Source of the DNA: Oceanobacter mangrovi | GTDB lineage: Bacteria; Pseudomonadota; Gammaproteobacteria; Pseudomonadales; Oceanobacteraceae | Direction of reading: 5' to 3' | Length of the DNA: 64,000 nt | Assembly (NCBI RefSeq): GCF_019740315.1 | Contig: NZ_JAHXZR010000007.1 | Span: 124,001 to 188,000 of the forward strand | In this document: positions 9,986 through 24,016 of the stretch, piece by piece | Layout of the letters: the number at the start of each line of letters is the position of its first letter | How positions within the stretch are numbered: position 1 is the stretch's first letter | The notes under the pieces: generated by a model | Databases searched by the model: none | What the model was told of the DNA's origin: nothing | Seen by the model: the letters and a program-made list of their open reading frames with translations, nothing else | Position numbers and translations under genes: made by a program

Positions 9986-11220
9986 CTAAAAATTGCCCTT
10001 AATCCATTCAGATATACGAGAAAAAACGCCACTTTGTGACCTTTCTTCGATTACTTGAGGAGCTTTATTACCGGGCTGTTTGGCCGCATATAACAAAAGC
10101 CCTACAGCAGTACTGTAGATAGGATTATTAATCACATCGGTTAGTCCGGATACGCCATGCGGACGAGCCAATCTGACCGGCATATGAAATATTTCTTCCG
10201 CCAGTTCTACTACGCCTTCCATTTTGGCTGTTCCACCAGTTAACACAATTCCGGCAGGAATCAGTTCATCATAGCCACTACGGCGCAATTCTGCCTGAAT
10301 CAATGTAAACAATTCGTCATATCTTGGTTCAACAACCTCTGCCAATGACTGACGAGAGAGTTGTCGTGATGGCCGATCACCAACGCTTGGGACGTTGATC
10401 ATCTCGTCATCTCGCGCCAATTGTCTCAGCGCGCATGCATATTTGATTTTTATTTCTTCAGCATGTTGCGTAGGCGTCAGTAATGCCATTGCAATATCGT
10501 TGGTAACCTGGTCACCAGCAATCGGAATAACCGCGGTATGTCTTATCGCGCCATCAGTAAAAATAGCGATATCCGTGGTGCCGCCACCAATATCTACCAT
10601 ACAAACACCGAGCTCGCGCTCATCATCGGTTAATACCGCATAACTGGACGCCAGTTGCTCCAGAATTATATCTTCAGTACGCAAATTACAGCGCTGCACA
10701 CAGCGCTCAATATTCTGCGCCGCATTCACCGCTGCAGTTACCAAATGCACTTTGGCTTCCAGACGCACCCCGGCCATACCAATCGGCTCGCGAATACCTT
10801 CCTGGCTATCAACGATAAACTCCTGCGGAATCACATGGATGGTGCGGCGATCCTGCGGAATAGCGACCGCCTGGGCAGCATCGATCACCCGCTCAAGATC
10901 CGGCTCGGTAATTTCCGCGCCGCGCACAGCCACCACGCCATTGGAGTTCTGCGATTGCACATGGCTACCCGCGATCCCGGCATAGACGGAGTGGATAGTG
11001 CAGCCCGCCATCAACTCGGCCTCTTCCACCGCGCGACGAATGGATTGCACGGTCGATTCAATATTGACGACCACGCCTTTTTTCATGCCACGACTGGGAT
11101 GACTGCCCAGTCCGACAATTTCAATACCGCCTTCGGGAGTCACTTCTCCCACAATCGCGACGATCTTGGACGTACCAATATCCAGACCAACCAGCATTTT
11201 TCCGGCTTGAGCTTGAGCCA

Positions 11221-11221
<1 letters not shown>
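9986..11221 (-). CDS. ftsA: Actin-like cell division protein FtsA
   Basis: 411 residues from the ATG at 11221 (MAQAQAGKMLVGLDIG). The longer frame reaches into ftsQ and is unlikely. FtsA is an actin-fold ATPase that tethers FtsZ to the membrane. Visible are the phosphate-1 loop GLDIGTSKIVAIVGEV, the connect and phosphate-2 region DIGGGTTDIAIF, the adenosine motif VLTGGTAKMEGV, and the C-terminal amphipathic membrane helix ending ISEWIKGNF. The start shares its first base with the ftsQ stop (TAATG), so translation is coupled. The DNA near its 3' end is less GC-rich than in its neighbours. Confidence 0.98.
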
Positions 11222-14376
<3,155 letters not shown>

Positions 14377-14384
<8 letters not shown>

Positions 14385-15465
14385 GGGTCAACCTCATAAT
14401 CTGTTCAACGGCCAGCGCGGTAGCATCCGCTTTGGCCTGCTGGCGACTGGCTGTCGCCATGGCCTGTAATCGCTGCCGGTCGGAATTCAGTTGTTGCACC
14501 GTTTCCAGCAGCCATTCAGGAGTCAATTCTTTTTGCTGACGAATCAGCGCTGCTCCGGCATCCGCCAGGTAAGCAGCATTTACGGTCTGGTGGTCATCAA
14601 CCGCGTAGGGATACGGCACCAGAATCGAAGCCTTGCCCGCTGCGGCAATCTCAGACACGGTCAGCGCGCCAGAGCGACAAATCAGCAGATCAGCCCATTC
14701 ATAAGCCGCCGCCATATCGTCGATAAAGGCAGACACGTCGGCTTTTACATCCGTCGCGGCATAGGCTTCGAGCATCCGTTGTTCATCACGCTTGCCAACC
14801 TGATGACGCAGCTGTGGCCGTTGCTCAAGCGGCATCTGTTGCCAACAGGCCAGTACGGCATCGTTGAGCGCAGACGCTCCCAGACTGCCGCCAACCACCA
14901 GAATGTTCAGAGGCCGCTGATGGGGAATCGGCGTTTCCGGCAGATCCACCACTTCATCGCGCACCGGGTTGCCCACCGTAATGGCCCCCTCAAGCGCGCC
15001 CGGAAATGCCTGCAAACTCACCTTTGCCAGCCGATTCAGCAGCTTGTTGGTCATGCCCGCCAGCGCATTCTGCTCATGAATCAGCAGCGGCAAACCGGCC
15101 AGCCGAGCCGCCACCCCGCCGGGCCCGGCAATATAACCACCAAAACCAATCACGATATCGGCCTTGATCTGTTTGATCACCGTCAGCGACTGCAAGGTCG
15201 CCTGCAGAATCCGCCAGGGCGCAACCAGCAGGCCTATCAGACCCTTGCCACGCAGCCCCTTGATATTCACGGCATGCAGTTCAATACCGGCTTGCGGCAC
15301 CAGATTCTGCTCCATGCCATGCGGTGTACCGAGCCAGTGAATCTCAAAACCTTCAAGCTGCAACGCACGCGCAACCGCCAGCGCCGGAAATACATGACCA
15401 CCGGTGCCAGCAGCCATCATCAAGGCCACTTTGGGCTTGCCTGTTGACTGATTTACGGCGCTCAT
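14377..15465 (-). CDS. murG: UDP-GlcNAc:lipid I N-acetylglucosaminyltransferase MurG
   Basis: 362 residues. MurG is a GT-B fold enzyme on the inner face of the membrane that converts lipid I into lipid II. The glycine-rich loop [13 protein letters not shown] near residue 18 and the second loop [13 protein letters not shown] are intact, as is the donor-binding [17 protein letters not shown] motif and the conserved [10 protein letters not shown]. The ATG overlaps the ftsW stop in ATGA, and the gene in turn overlaps murC by 8 bases. Confidence 0.98.
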
Positions 15466-16670
15466 ACAGCTACCTCACTGGCACTATCCTTGGCTTTTCT
15501 GGATTTAAATGGGCCGCCGTTTTCCGGCAACTCAGGCTCGGCAACATCCACCGCCAGGGCTTCGTGCCGCACCCGCATCACAATGCCCACCATCACACAG
15601 GCCAACACCAGACTACTGCCGCCGTAACTGAAAAACGGTAACGTCAGCCCCTTGGTTGGCAGCAAACCAATGTTCACACCCAGGTTAATCACCACCTGCA
15701 ACGACAACAGCGAGCCAATGCCCGCTGCCACATAAGCGCCGTACAACAAGCCACGCTGCTGGGCAATCCAGACGGTTTGCCATATGCGACCGATCAACCA
15801 GCCGATCATGCCGATGGCCGCCAGGGCACCAAACAAGCCGGTTTCCTCGGCCCAGATTGCGAATACAAAGTCGGTATGCGCTTCCGGCAGATAGAACAAC
15901 TTCTGGATGCTTTCACCCAGGCCCACACCAAATAACTCACCACGACCAAAAGCAATCAGCGACTGGGTCAGCTGATAACCCGTGCCGTACACGTGTTCAG
16001 GGGCCCACGGATCGAGATAGGCCATCAGACGGGCGACTCGCCACTCTTCTGACGTCACCGCCACCACCGACAGCAGCAAGGCACCAATCATCAACAGAAA
16101 ATACTGACCGGCTTTTACGCCGCCCAGAAACAGCTGCACCATAGCGGCACCCAGCAGCACTACCGCAGCACCAAAATCTGGTTCCATCAACAGCAGGAAT
16201 ACCATTGCCATCAAAATCATCAGTGGTTTTACAAACCCCCAGAAACGCTCCCGCACTTCTGGCAAGCGGCGAATCAGATAACCGGCGACGTAAAACACCG
16301 CCCCCAACTTGGCCAGCTCTGACGCCTGCAGCTTGATAATGCCGAGGTTCAGCCAGCGCCGACTGCCGTTCACTTCGTGGCCAACGCCCGGCACCAGTAC
16401 CAGCACCAGACCAACCACACCAATCAGCAGCAACGGCACCTCAAACTGGCGCCAGCGCTGCAGCGGAATATTGCTGATAAACAACAAGGCGGCCGCACCA
16501 ATCAGCAAATACACACCGTGACGAATGCTGAAATAGGCAGCGTTGCCAGTGAGTTTTTCCGCGATGCCGGTGGAGGCAGAAGACACCATCAGCCAGCCCA
16601 GCAGCATCAGAATCAGCCAGGGCAGGAAATGAGCGTCTTGCAGCTGCCAGCGGAAGCGCGCCAGATTCAT
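15462..16670 (-). CDS. ftsW: SEDS peptidoglycan polymerase FtsW
   Basis: 402 residues with about ten membrane segments. FtsW is the SEDS glycosyltransferase that works with FtsI (PBP3) to make septal peptidoglycan. Motifs include NGSRRWLNLG, MEPDFGAAVVLL (with the conserved catalytic Asp), and the C-terminal SYGGSSL; the N-terminal tail is short. ATGA overlaps link it to murD upstream and murG downstream. RodA is the paralogue to rule out; the dcw position decides for FtsW. Confidence 0.97.
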   Translation of the reverse strand: MNLARFRWQLQDAHFLPWLILMLLGWLMVSSASTGIAEKLTGNAAYFSIRHGVYLLIGAAALLFISNIPLQRWRQFEVPLLLIGVVGLVLVLVPGVGHEVNGSRRWLNLGIIKLQASELAKLGAVFYVAGYLIRRLPEVRERFWGFVKPLMILMAMVFLLLMEPDFGAAVVLLGAAMVQLFLGGVKAGQYFLLMIGALLLSVVAVTSEEWRVARLMAYLDPWAPEHVYGTGYQLTQSLIAFGRGELFGVGLGESIQKLFYLPEAHTDFVFAIWAEETGLFGALAAIGMIGWLIGRIWQTVWIAQQRGLLYGAYVAAGIGSLLSLQVVINLGVNIGLLPTKGLTLPFFSYGGSSLVLACVMVGIVMRVRHEALAVDVAEPELPENGGPFKSRKAKDSASEVAV

Positions 16671-18040
16671 GACAGCCCCCGCGCCAGCTGGCGGAAATGT
16701 TCACCACGAACGTTGTAGTTGGCGAATTGATCGAGGCTCGCACAAGCGGGCGACAACAACACCAGATCACCACTACGGGCCGACTGACGCGCGCAATCAA
16801 AGGCTTCGTCCAGCGTTTCAAACACAGCCGTCAAACAGCTCGACTGCAGCGCGTCCTGCAACAACAGGGCGTCTTTGCCGTAACAGCAAACCTGCTGGAC
16901 ACGGCCCAGACAGGCATCCGCCAACGGCGAAAAGTCCTGCCCCTTACCATCACCACCGGCCAGCAGCCAGATTTCACCGTCCATCGCGGCAAAACCTTCA
17001 ATAGCAGCCAGGGTTGAACCCACGTTAGTGCCTTTGGAGTCATTGATATAGGTAACGCCAGCAACATCGGCAACCCACTCACAGCGATGCGGTAAACCAC
17101 CAAACTGCTGCAAGGTAACCAGCGCCTGCGAAGGGGAAACCCCAACGGTTTCGACCAGGGCCAACGCCGCCATCACGTTGGCAAGGTTGTGACGACCACG
17201 AATTTTCAGCTGTGAGCTGTGCACCAGCTTGACGCCCGCGCGCACAATCCACTCGCCAGCCTGACCATCAAGCTCACCAGCCAGTACACCAAAGTCATCT
17301 TCCTGCGGCTGTTTGAGCGTAAAACCGGTCAGATTCACCAGCCCATCAACCGGCAGCGTCGCCGCATCGTCACGATTGACGATAATCGCTTCAGCACCAT
17401 GGAAAATACGCTGCTTGGCCAAGGTGTAGTCCGCCATGCCTTCGTAACGATCCATGTGGTCTTCGCTGACATTCAGAATCGTGGCCGCTCGCGGCTTCAA
17501 CGTATCCGTGGTTTCGAGCTGGAAGCTCGACAGCTCCAGCACCACCACGTCCGGGCGTTGGCTGTCTGGCTGCGCCAGCAAATCCAGCACCGGCACACCA
17601 ATATTGCCAGCCATCACCGCGTTCAAACCGGCATCCACCAGAATATCGCGCACCAGCGTGGTGACTGTGCTTTTGCCGTTGGAACCAGTAATGGCAATCA
17701 CCGGCGAATCGTTATGCCGGGCGAACAATTCAACATCGCCAACCACCTCTACACCCGCGGCCAGCGCCTGCTGAATCGCCGGTTCAGCCAGCGCAATGCC
17801 CGGGCTGACAATCAACTGCTGGTATTGGCTCAGCTGCTCGCCATCGAGCGCGCCCAGCGTCACTTTGGTATGTGGAAATTCCGCTTTGACCTGTTCCAGA
17901 TGGCCCAGACGGGCACGACTGTCACACAAATCAAACGGCCACCCCATGCGCTGGCAATAGCGGGCTGTGGCCAGACCGGATAACCCGAGTCCAACGATCA
18001 GTCGCTTGATGTTTGCCGGTTGCTGCACGGTGGCGGTCAT
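16667..18040 (-). CDS. murD: UDP-N-acetylmuramoyl-L-alanine--D-glutamate ligase MurD
   Basis: 457 residues. MurD adds D-Glu to UDP-MurNAc-L-Ala. The Rossmann-like N-terminus begins LIVGLGLSGLATARY; the ATP loop is GSNGKSTVTTL; LSSFQLE is the family motif; HRCEWV and NDSKGTN are in the central and C-terminal domains. Its stop overlaps the ftsW start in ATGA, and 16 bases separate it from the mraY stop. Confidence 0.97.
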   Translation of the reverse strand: MTATVQQPANIKRLIVGLGLSGLATARYCQRMGWPFDLCDSRARLGHLEQVKAEFPHTKVTLGALDGEQLSQYQQLIVSPGIALAEPAIQQALAAGVEVVGDVELFARHNDSPVIAITGSNGKSTVTTLVRDILVDAGLNAVMAGNIGVPVLDLLAQPDSQRPDVVVLELSSFQLETTDTLKPRAATILNVSEDHMDRYEGMADYTLAKQRIFHGAEAIIVNRDDAATLPVDGLVNLTGFTLKQPQEDDFGVLAGELDGQAGEWIVRAGVKLVHSSQLKIRGRHNLANVMAALALVETVGVSPSQALVTLQQFGGLPHRCEWVADVAGVTYINDSKGTNVGSTLAAIEGFAAMDGEIWLLAGGDGKGQDFSPLADACLGRVQQVCCYGKDALLLQDALQSSCLTAVFETLDEAFDCARQSARSGDLVLLSPACASLDQFANYNVRGEHFRQLARGLS

Positions 18041-18056
18041 ATCAATTCAGCCCTGA

Positions 18057-19139
18057 TTAACGAATTTTCAGTGTCGCCAAACCGGCGAGCACCAGAATGA
18101 TGGTGACAATCCAGAAACGCACGATCACTCGCGGCTCTGGCCAACCTTTCAATTCAAAGTGGTGGTGCAATGGCGCCATCCGGAAGATACGTTTGCCGGT
18201 TAACTTGAACGAAGCCACCTGCAAAATAACCGACAGGGTTTCTGCCACAAAAATACCGCCCATGATGAACAACACGATTTCCATACGAATGATCACGGCC
18301 ACCACACCCAGCGCCGCTCCCAGCGCCAGCGAACCAACGTCGCCCATAAAGACCTGGGCCGGGTAGGTGTTGAACCAGAGGAAACCAATACCGGCACCAA
18401 CCATGGCAGCACAGAACACCACCAGTTCACCGGCACCAGCAATAAACGGAATATGCAGATAAGTGGCGTAGTTAAAGTTACCCGCCAGATAGGCACACAG
18501 GCCCAGTGCCGCACTGACCATCACGGTTGGCATAATCGCCAGACCATCCAGACCGTCCGTCAGGTTGACTGCGTTACTGGAACCAACAATGACGAAGTAG
18601 CTCAGCACAATAAACAGTAGCCCCAGTTGCGGCATGACGTCCTTGAAGAACGGCACTACAAACTGGGTTTGTTCTGGTCCCTGGGCTGTGAAATACAGCA
18701 CTCCAGCGGCGATCAGACCAAACACCGACTGCCAGAAATATTTCCAGCGGCCCGGCAAACCCCGGGAGTTTTTCTCTACGACCTTGCGATAGTCATCGAC
18801 CCAGCCAATGGCACCAAACAACAGGGTCAGCAGCAACACCACCCAGATAAAACGGTTTTCCAGATCACCCCACAACAGGGTGCTGACACTGATCGACAGC
18901 AGAATAAGAACACCGCCCATGGTTGGCGTGCCAGCCTTGCTGAGATGCGACTTCGGACCGACTTCACGGATCGCCTGACCAATCTGGTATTCACGCAGTT
19001 TGCGGATTACCAGCGGGCCTAACAGCATCGACACCAGCAACGCCGTGATGACGGCGAAAATGCTGCGCAGCGACAAGTAGCCCACAACGCCAAACCCGGA
19101 ATGCAAGTGGGTCAACCACTCACCCAACCATAGCAACAT
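18057..19139 (-). CDS. mraY: Phospho-MurNAc-pentapeptide transferase MraY
   Basis: 360 residues with about ten membrane segments. MraY makes lipid I by transferring phospho-MurNAc-pentapeptide to undecaprenyl phosphate. The signature motifs are present: [10 protein letters not shown] near residue 70, GWVDDYRK, the catalytic [10 protein letters not shown], and the histidine motif [11 protein letters not shown] near the C-terminus. The start lies 6 bases after the murF stop. Confidence 0.98.
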   Translation of the reverse strand: MLLWLGEWLTHLHSGFGVVGYLSLRSIFAVITALLVSMLLGPLVIRKLREYQIGQAIREVGPKSHLSKAGTPTMGGVLILLSISVSTLLWGDLENRFIWVVLLLTLLFGAIGWVDDYRKVVEKNSRGLPGRWKYFWQSVFGLIAAGVLYFTAQGPEQTQFVVPFFKDVMPQLGLLFIVLSYFVIVGSSNAVNLTDGLDGLAIMPTVMVSAALGLCAYLAGNFNYATYLHIPFIAGAGELVVFCAAMVGAGIGFLWFNTYPAQVFMGDVGSLALGAALGVVAVIIRMEIVLFIMGGIFVAETLSVILQVASFKLTGKRIFRMAPLHHHFELKGWPEPRVIVRFWIVTIILVLAGLATLKIR

Positions 19140-19145
19140 CTAGTG

Positions 19146-20537
19146 TTATTCCCCTGCGAAACGCTGTAACAGCCGGACCACTTCATCCATCCCGGCGCTA
19201 CGCGAGCCCTTGACCAGCACGGTTGTCTGATCAGGAGCGGTTTGATTTATAAACGCGGCCACATCATCCCTGGCAGGTAACCAGTAACCCTGATCACCAA
19301 ATGCCTCGACCGTCAGTTTGCTGAGCGGCCCGGTGGCCACCAGCGTGTCTATTCCCTGTTGTTTGGCATAACGACCAATATCACCGTGTGCCTGCCCGGC
19401 TTCCGCGCCGAGCTCTGCCATATCTCCCAGTACCAGCCAGGCACAGGGAGCGAGGCTAATTACATCAATTGCTGCCTTAATGGAAGCCGGATTGGCATTG
19501 TAACTATCGTCAATCAACATCATGCCGCGCGGGCCTGACAGGCTCTTCATGCGGCCGGAAACCGCTGTAGCCGCCTCTAGCCCGGCAGCAATCTGCTCTG
19601 GCAACAAACCAAACGCCAGTGCCGCAGCAAAAACCGCCAGCGCATTGGCCACATTGTGCTTGCCCGGAAACGCCAGAGTTATCGGCTGCTGCCAGTCCTC
19701 GCCACGACGACTGACTGTGAAACGACTGCCAGAGACCGCCAGCTCAATATCATCAGCACGAACATCCGCCTGATCAGCGAAGCCAAACGACACCACCGTC
19801 TTATCGCCAGCCCGTTCACACCATTGGGCAAACGCCGGATCATCCGCGTTCAGCACCACAGTGCCGTCAGCGGCAACAAAATCAATCAGCTCACCCTTGG
19901 TTTGCACCACGCCTTGCAACGAACCAAATCCTTCCAGATGCGCCGCTGCGGCATTAGTAATAATACCAACCCGAGGTTTCACCCATTTGGCGGTGTAGGC
20001 GATTTCGCCCAAACCACTGGCACCCAGTTCGACCACCGCGGCCTGATGCACAGGACTTAACGCCAGCAGGGTTTTCGGAGCACCAATGTGATTATTCAGG
20101 TTGCCCTGAGTCATCCAGGTGTTGAACTGCTGCGCCAACACAGAAGCCATCAATTGTTTGGTGGTGGTTTTACCAGCGCTGCCAGTAATCGCCACCAGCG
20201 GGCCGGTAAAGGCTTCACGCTGCCAACCAGCCAGTTCGCCATAAGCGTCCTGAGCACTTTTTATATTGCCTTCAGACTGCGTATCACCAAACAGCAACCA
20301 TGGGCCTGACAGCTGTTCAGTTGGCGCTTCATCCAGCAACACGGCTGCAGCACCCGACCGCAACGCCTGTTCGGCAAACAGGTTGCCGTTGAAGTGCTCA
20401 CCCTTCAGCGCCACAAACAGATCGCCGGGCTGAATATGACGGGTGTCAGTACTGACGCCACGACACCGGGCATCCAGCTCTGGAGCTTCCAGCCCGAGTC
20501 GTTCAGCCAACTGTGACAGCGTGAATTCAAACAGCAT
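19146..20537 (-). CDS. murF: UDP-MurNAc-tripeptide--D-alanyl-D-alanine ligase MurF
   Basis: 463 residues from the ATG at 20537 (MLFEFTLSQLAERLG), which has a GGAGG site 5 bases upstream and overlaps the end of murE by 11 bases. The longer frame to 20645 lies inside murE. MurF adds D-Ala-D-Ala to complete the pentapeptide. Visible are the ATP loop GSAGKTTTKQ, the NNHIGAPKTLL region, HNVANALA and DDSYNANPAS. It is normal in length for the family. Confidence 0.97.
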   Translation of the reverse strand: MLFEFTLSQLAERLGLEAPELDARCRGVSTDTRHIQPGDLFVALKGEHFNGNLFAEQALRSGAAAVLLDEAPTEQLSGPWLLFGDTQSEGNIKSAQDAYGELAGWQREAFTGPLVAITGSAGKTTTKQLMASVLAQQFNTWMTQGNLNNHIGAPKTLLALSPVHQAAVVELGASGLGEIAYTAKWVKPRVGIITNAAAAHLEGFGSLQGVVQTKGELIDFVAADGTVVLNADDPAFAQWCERAGDKTVVSFGFADQADVRADDIELAVSGSRFTVSRRGEDWQQPITLAFPGKHNVANALAVFAAALAFGLLPEQIAAGLEAATAVSGRMKSLSGPRGMMLIDDSYNANPASIKAAIDVISLAPCAWLVLGDMAELGAEAGQAHGDIGRYAKQQGIDTLVATGPLSKLTVEAFGDQGYWLPARDDVAAFINQTAPDQTTVLVKGSRSAGMDEVVRLLQRFAGE

Positions 20538-22044
20538 GACAACCTCCGGCACGGACAAAACCCAGCCCTTGCAGGACTTCAATATCACTGAACGGACGTC
20601 GCACGCCGTTAATCTCCTGATAATCTTCGTGGCCCTTGCCAGCAATCAGCACAATGGCATTTTCCTCTGCGGCGGCCAGTGCTGCAGCAATCGCTTCAGC
20701 CCGGTCATGTTGCTGCACCAGCTGTTTTGCTGCGACCGCCTGAGCAGCGCCATCCGCCGTCATCACATCGGCAAAAATCTGTGTGGGATCTTCACTGCGA
20801 GGATTGTCATCGGTGAGCCAGATACGGTCGGCACTGGCCAGTGCAGCTGCCATCATCAGCGGCCGCTTGCCGCGATCACGGTCACCACCACAGCCAAATA
20901 CCAGCCCCAGGGGACGCTGCCATGGCTTGAGTGAACTCAACACAGTCGCCAGCGCATCTGGCGTGTGAGCGTAATCCACCACCGCCAGCGGGCCCTTCTT
21001 ACCATCGGCACGAACATAAACTTCCATGCGCCCGGCGACAGCAATCAGCGCGGCAGCCGCATTGACCAGCTGCTGGAAATCTTCACCACAGGCAGCCAAC
21101 AGGGTGATCGCCCCCACCGCATTGGCCAGATTGAATTCGCCCAACAAAGGCAATTGCAGCTCCGCTGTGCCCCATGGACTGGTCAGCTGCGCCGTAATTC
21201 CCTGCTGGGACAAGCCAGTGACGGCGTAACTGACATGCTGAGACGCAGAAAATTCAGTTTCTGCCCGACCATAACTGAACAGCTGACAGCTGAGATCATC
21301 ACGCTGCAGCAACTGACGGCCGTAAGGACAGTCAGCATTTACCACGCCAACACGGGCCTGGTAATCGGTAAACAAGCGCACCTTGGCGGCAAAATAGGCT
21401 TCCATGGTGCCATGGAAATCGAGGTGATCTTGGGTCAAATTGGTCAGCATCACACCGTCGTAAACCAACCCGGCAACCCGGCCCTGTTCCAGACCGTGGG
21501 AAGACACTTCCATGGCTGCCCGCCCGGCACCTTGTTGCTGCATCTGAGCCAGTACGCGCAGCACCACCGCCAGATCCGGTGTGGTGTTGCGGGTCGGCTG
21601 CAACTCAGGCCAGAGGCCATTACCCAAAGTACCCAGCACCCCACAAGGCTGCTGCAGCGCTGCGGACAACTGCGCCAGATAACTGACACAGGAGCTTTTG
21701 CCGTTGGTGCCGGTAACGCCCAGCAGTTTGAGATCCGCCACCGCGCTATAACGGCGGTGTAACCAGCCAGCCAGCTGTTCTTTAACATCGGGTGTACTGA
21801 ACACCGGAATCGCAGCGCGACTGAAATCACAACGGAAGCCGACTTCGCCCTGCTCGATCACGACCGCTGCGCCATTGGCAATCGCGGCCAGGGTGAAGTC
21901 AGCACCATGACTGCTACCACCAGCACGGCCGATAAACAGATCGCCATCCTTGACGTCACGACTATCGGTGGCGATATCGCTGAATTCACGATCCCATTCC
22001 GGCGGTACAAAAAACGCACCCTGAATCAGCTCGGATAATTTCAT
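20527..22044 (-). CDS. murE: UDP-MurNAc-L-Ala-D-Glu--meso-diaminopimelate ligase MurE
   Basis: 505 residues. MurE adds the third amino acid. The ATP loop is GVTGTNGKSS, and the DNPRSEDP motif in the C-terminal domain is the one that selects meso-diaminopimelate, as in Gram-negative bacteria. HTPDAL and the AGKGHEDYQ end motif are present. The ATG overlaps the ftsI stop in ATGA. Confidence 0.97.
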   Translation of the reverse strand: MKLSELIQGAFFVPPEWDREFSDIATDSRDVKDGDLFIGRAGGSSHGADFTLAAIANGAAVVIEQGEVGFRCDFSRAAIPVFSTPDVKEQLAGWLHRRYSAVADLKLLGVTGTNGKSSCVSYLAQLSAALQQPCGVLGTLGNGLWPELQPTRNTTPDLAVVLRVLAQMQQQGAGRAAMEVSSHGLEQGRVAGLVYDGVMLTNLTQDHLDFHGTMEAYFAAKVRLFTDYQARVGVVNADCPYGRQLLQRDDLSCQLFSYGRAETEFSASQHVSYAVTGLSQQGITAQLTSPWGTAELQLPLLGEFNLANAVGAITLLAACGEDFQQLVNAAAALIAVAGRMEVYVRADGKKGPLAVVDYAHTPDALATVLSSLKPWQRPLGLVFGCGGDRDRGKRPLMMAAALASADRIWLTDDNPRSEDPTQIFADVMTADGAAQAVAAKQLVQQHDRAEAIAAALAAAEENAIVLIAGKGHEDYQEINGVRRPFSDIEVLQGLGFVRAGGCHAV

Positions 22045-23765
22045 TTCGGGCCTCCTGCCATCCGCAGAGGCGTCGTATGGGCCGCATCATCCGGGGCGAC
22101 CTGACGTAGCCGCAAAGCCTGCTCCATGATGCGCGAGAACACTGGCGCGGCGACTTCGCCACCGTAGTATTCACGGCCCTGGGGATCATCAATCACCACC
22201 ACCAGTACCAGATCCGGATCACTGATCGGGGCAATGCCGGCAAACACGGCAGTGTAGGAAGAATCTTCATAACCGGTCTGACCCACCTTGTGGGCAGTAC
22301 CGGTTTTGCCACCGACCCGATAACCAGGCACCCGGGCACGACGGCCAGTACCCAGATCGGAGGTCACGGTTTCGAGAATATCCAGTACCTTGCGAGCGGT
22401 CGCAGCTGACATCACTTGCTGACAGCTGTTGTCGGTGCCCGAGTCCAGCAGCAAGGTTGCCGGACGACGACAGCCATGTTCGGTAAAACTGGTGTAAGAC
22501 TGCGCCAGCTGCAGCGGAGATACCGCCAGGCCATAGCCGTATGACAGGGTCGCCAGTCGCAGGTCGTCCATTTCACTCGGATAAGGTAATACGCCCACAC
22601 TTTCGCCCGGGAATCCAATACCACTGGCCTGCCCCAGACCGGCAGCGGTCATGGTTTTCCAGATGGTTTCAGCACCCAGATCAGCCGATAGCAGGGTGAC
22701 GCCAACGTTGCTGGACTTGGTAATTACGCCGGTCACGTCCAGCACCCCGTAGTCACGGTGATCACGAATAGTCTTATTGCGCACCCGCAGATAACCCGGT
22801 GAGGTATCCACCTTGGTGCTCGGCGTGTAACGACCGGAATCCAGTGCCGCCGCAATGGTGAAGGGCTTCATGGTCGACCCTGGCTCTACCACGTCAGCAA
22901 TGGCACGGTTGCGCATTTGTTCGGGATTCAGCTCGGCACGGTTATTCGGGTTGTAGGAGGGCTGGTTGACCATCGCCAGTACTTCCCCGGTTTTGGCGTC
23001 CAGCATCACGGCGCTACCAGAATGAGCCTTGTGCTGCTGCACCGCTGCCATCAATTCACGGTAAGCCAGATATTGCAGCCGCAGATCCAGTGTCAGTCGC
23101 AGATCCTTGCCCGGCTCGGCAATGGCATCTACCGCCACCTGCTTGATCACCCGGCCATAGCGATCTTTCACGACCGTTCGACGGCCGCCAGTGCCCGTGA
23201 GGTAATCGTTATAGGCCAGCTCCAGACCTTCCTGACCATTACTGTCGATATTGACCAGTCCAACCACATGGGCGGTTACTTCGGCAGCCGGATAATAACG
23301 ACGGAATTTCTGCTCCAGCTGCACGCCACTCAAACCCAGCTCGGCAACCCGATCAGCAATGTCTGGCTGTACCTGTCGCTCGATATAAAGGAAGCCACGA
23401 CCGCGAGCCTGGGCTGATTCAATACGCTGATGCAGGCTGTTGGCCTTGAGCCCCAGCACTTTCGCCAGTGGTGCAGCGTTTTCGAGTTTGAACCGGGAGG
23501 GATTGATGCTGATATCCACCACCGCAGTGCTAACTGCCAGCGGCTCGCCAAAGCGGTCGGTGATGGTGCCACGACGGGCAGGTTCAACCTGACTACGAAT
23601 CGTGCGTTTTTCGCCTTCTTCGTACAGGAATGGTTGATCAACCGTATGCAAGGCCACCAGCCGCACCAGAATCACCAGCAACAGCGCAGCCATCACCGCC
23701 ACTACCATCCAGTAGCGCCAGTGGCTGATGCCCTGCGATGTATATTCCTGTTGTGGTTCGGTCAT
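22041..23765 (-). CDS. ftsI: Peptidoglycan D,D-transpeptidase FtsI (PBP3)
   Basis: 574 residues. FtsI is the septal class B penicillin-binding protein. One membrane anchor (WRYWMVVAVMAALLLVILVR) at about residues 16-36 is followed by a pedestal domain and the transpeptidase domain. The active-site motifs are Ser297-Thr-Met-Lys300, SSN (in TKSSNVGV) and KTG (in GGKTGTAHK). It overlaps ftsL and murE by four bases on each side (ATGA). Confidence 0.98.
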   Translation of the reverse strand: MTEPQQEYTSQGISHWRYWMVVAVMAALLLVILVRLVALHTVDQPFLYEEGEKRTIRSQVEPARRGTITDRFGEPLAVSTAVVDISINPSRFKLENAAPLAKVLGLKANSLHQRIESAQARGRGFLYIERQVQPDIADRVAELGLSGVQLEQKFRRYYPAAEVTAHVVGLVNIDSNGQEGLELAYNDYLTGTGGRRTVVKDRYGRVIKQVAVDAIAEPGKDLRLTLDLRLQYLAYRELMAAVQQHKAHSGSAVMLDAKTGEVLAMVNQPSYNPNNRAELNPEQMRNRAIADVVEPGSTMKPFTIAAALDSGRYTPSTKVDTSPGYLRVRNKTIRDHRDYGVLDVTGVITKSSNVGVTLLSADLGAETIWKTMTAAGLGQASGIGFPGESVGVLPYPSEMDDLRLATLSYGYGLAVSPLQLAQSYTSFTEHGCRRPATLLLDSGTDNSCQQVMSAATARKVLDILETVTSDLGTGRRARVPGYRVGGKTGTAHKVGQTGYEDSSYTAVFAGIAPISDPDLVLVVVIDDPQGREYYGGEVAAPVFSRIMEQALRLRQVAPDDAAHTTPLRMAGGPK

Positions 23766-24016
23766 GGTGTCAAAGTCCGGATATCACCAGGTTCAGTCAT
23801 GTTCAATTCGTTACGAGCCCGCTGATCAATGCGGGCGTAGCTGGTCAGGGTGCTGAGTTCCAGCTGCAAGCGGGTTTGTTCCTGCTGCAGCCCATCACGA
23901 CGACTTTCCAGCTGCTGCCATTGCTGCACGCGCTGCCGATGCTGGTGTGCAACCGCGATCTGCGCCAGTGCAGAACCGATTACCAGAACCCAGACCAGCA
24001 GCAGCGACAGCTTCAT
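23762..24016 (-). CDS. ftsL: Cell division protein FtsL
   Basis: 84 residues: a very short cytoplasmic start, one membrane segment ([21 protein letters not shown]), and a periplasmic coiled coil with leucine and glutamine heptads ending in a conserved [12 protein letters not shown]-like tail. FtsL forms the FtsQLB complex that activates FtsWI. The sequence is weakly conserved in general, so the call rests on size, topology and its position between rsmH and ftsI with ATGA overlaps on both sides. Confidence 0.93.
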   Translation of the reverse strand: MKLSLLLVWVLVIGSALAQIAVAHQHRQRVQQWQQLESRRDGLQQEQTRLQLELSTLTSYARIDQRARNELNMTEPGDIRTLTP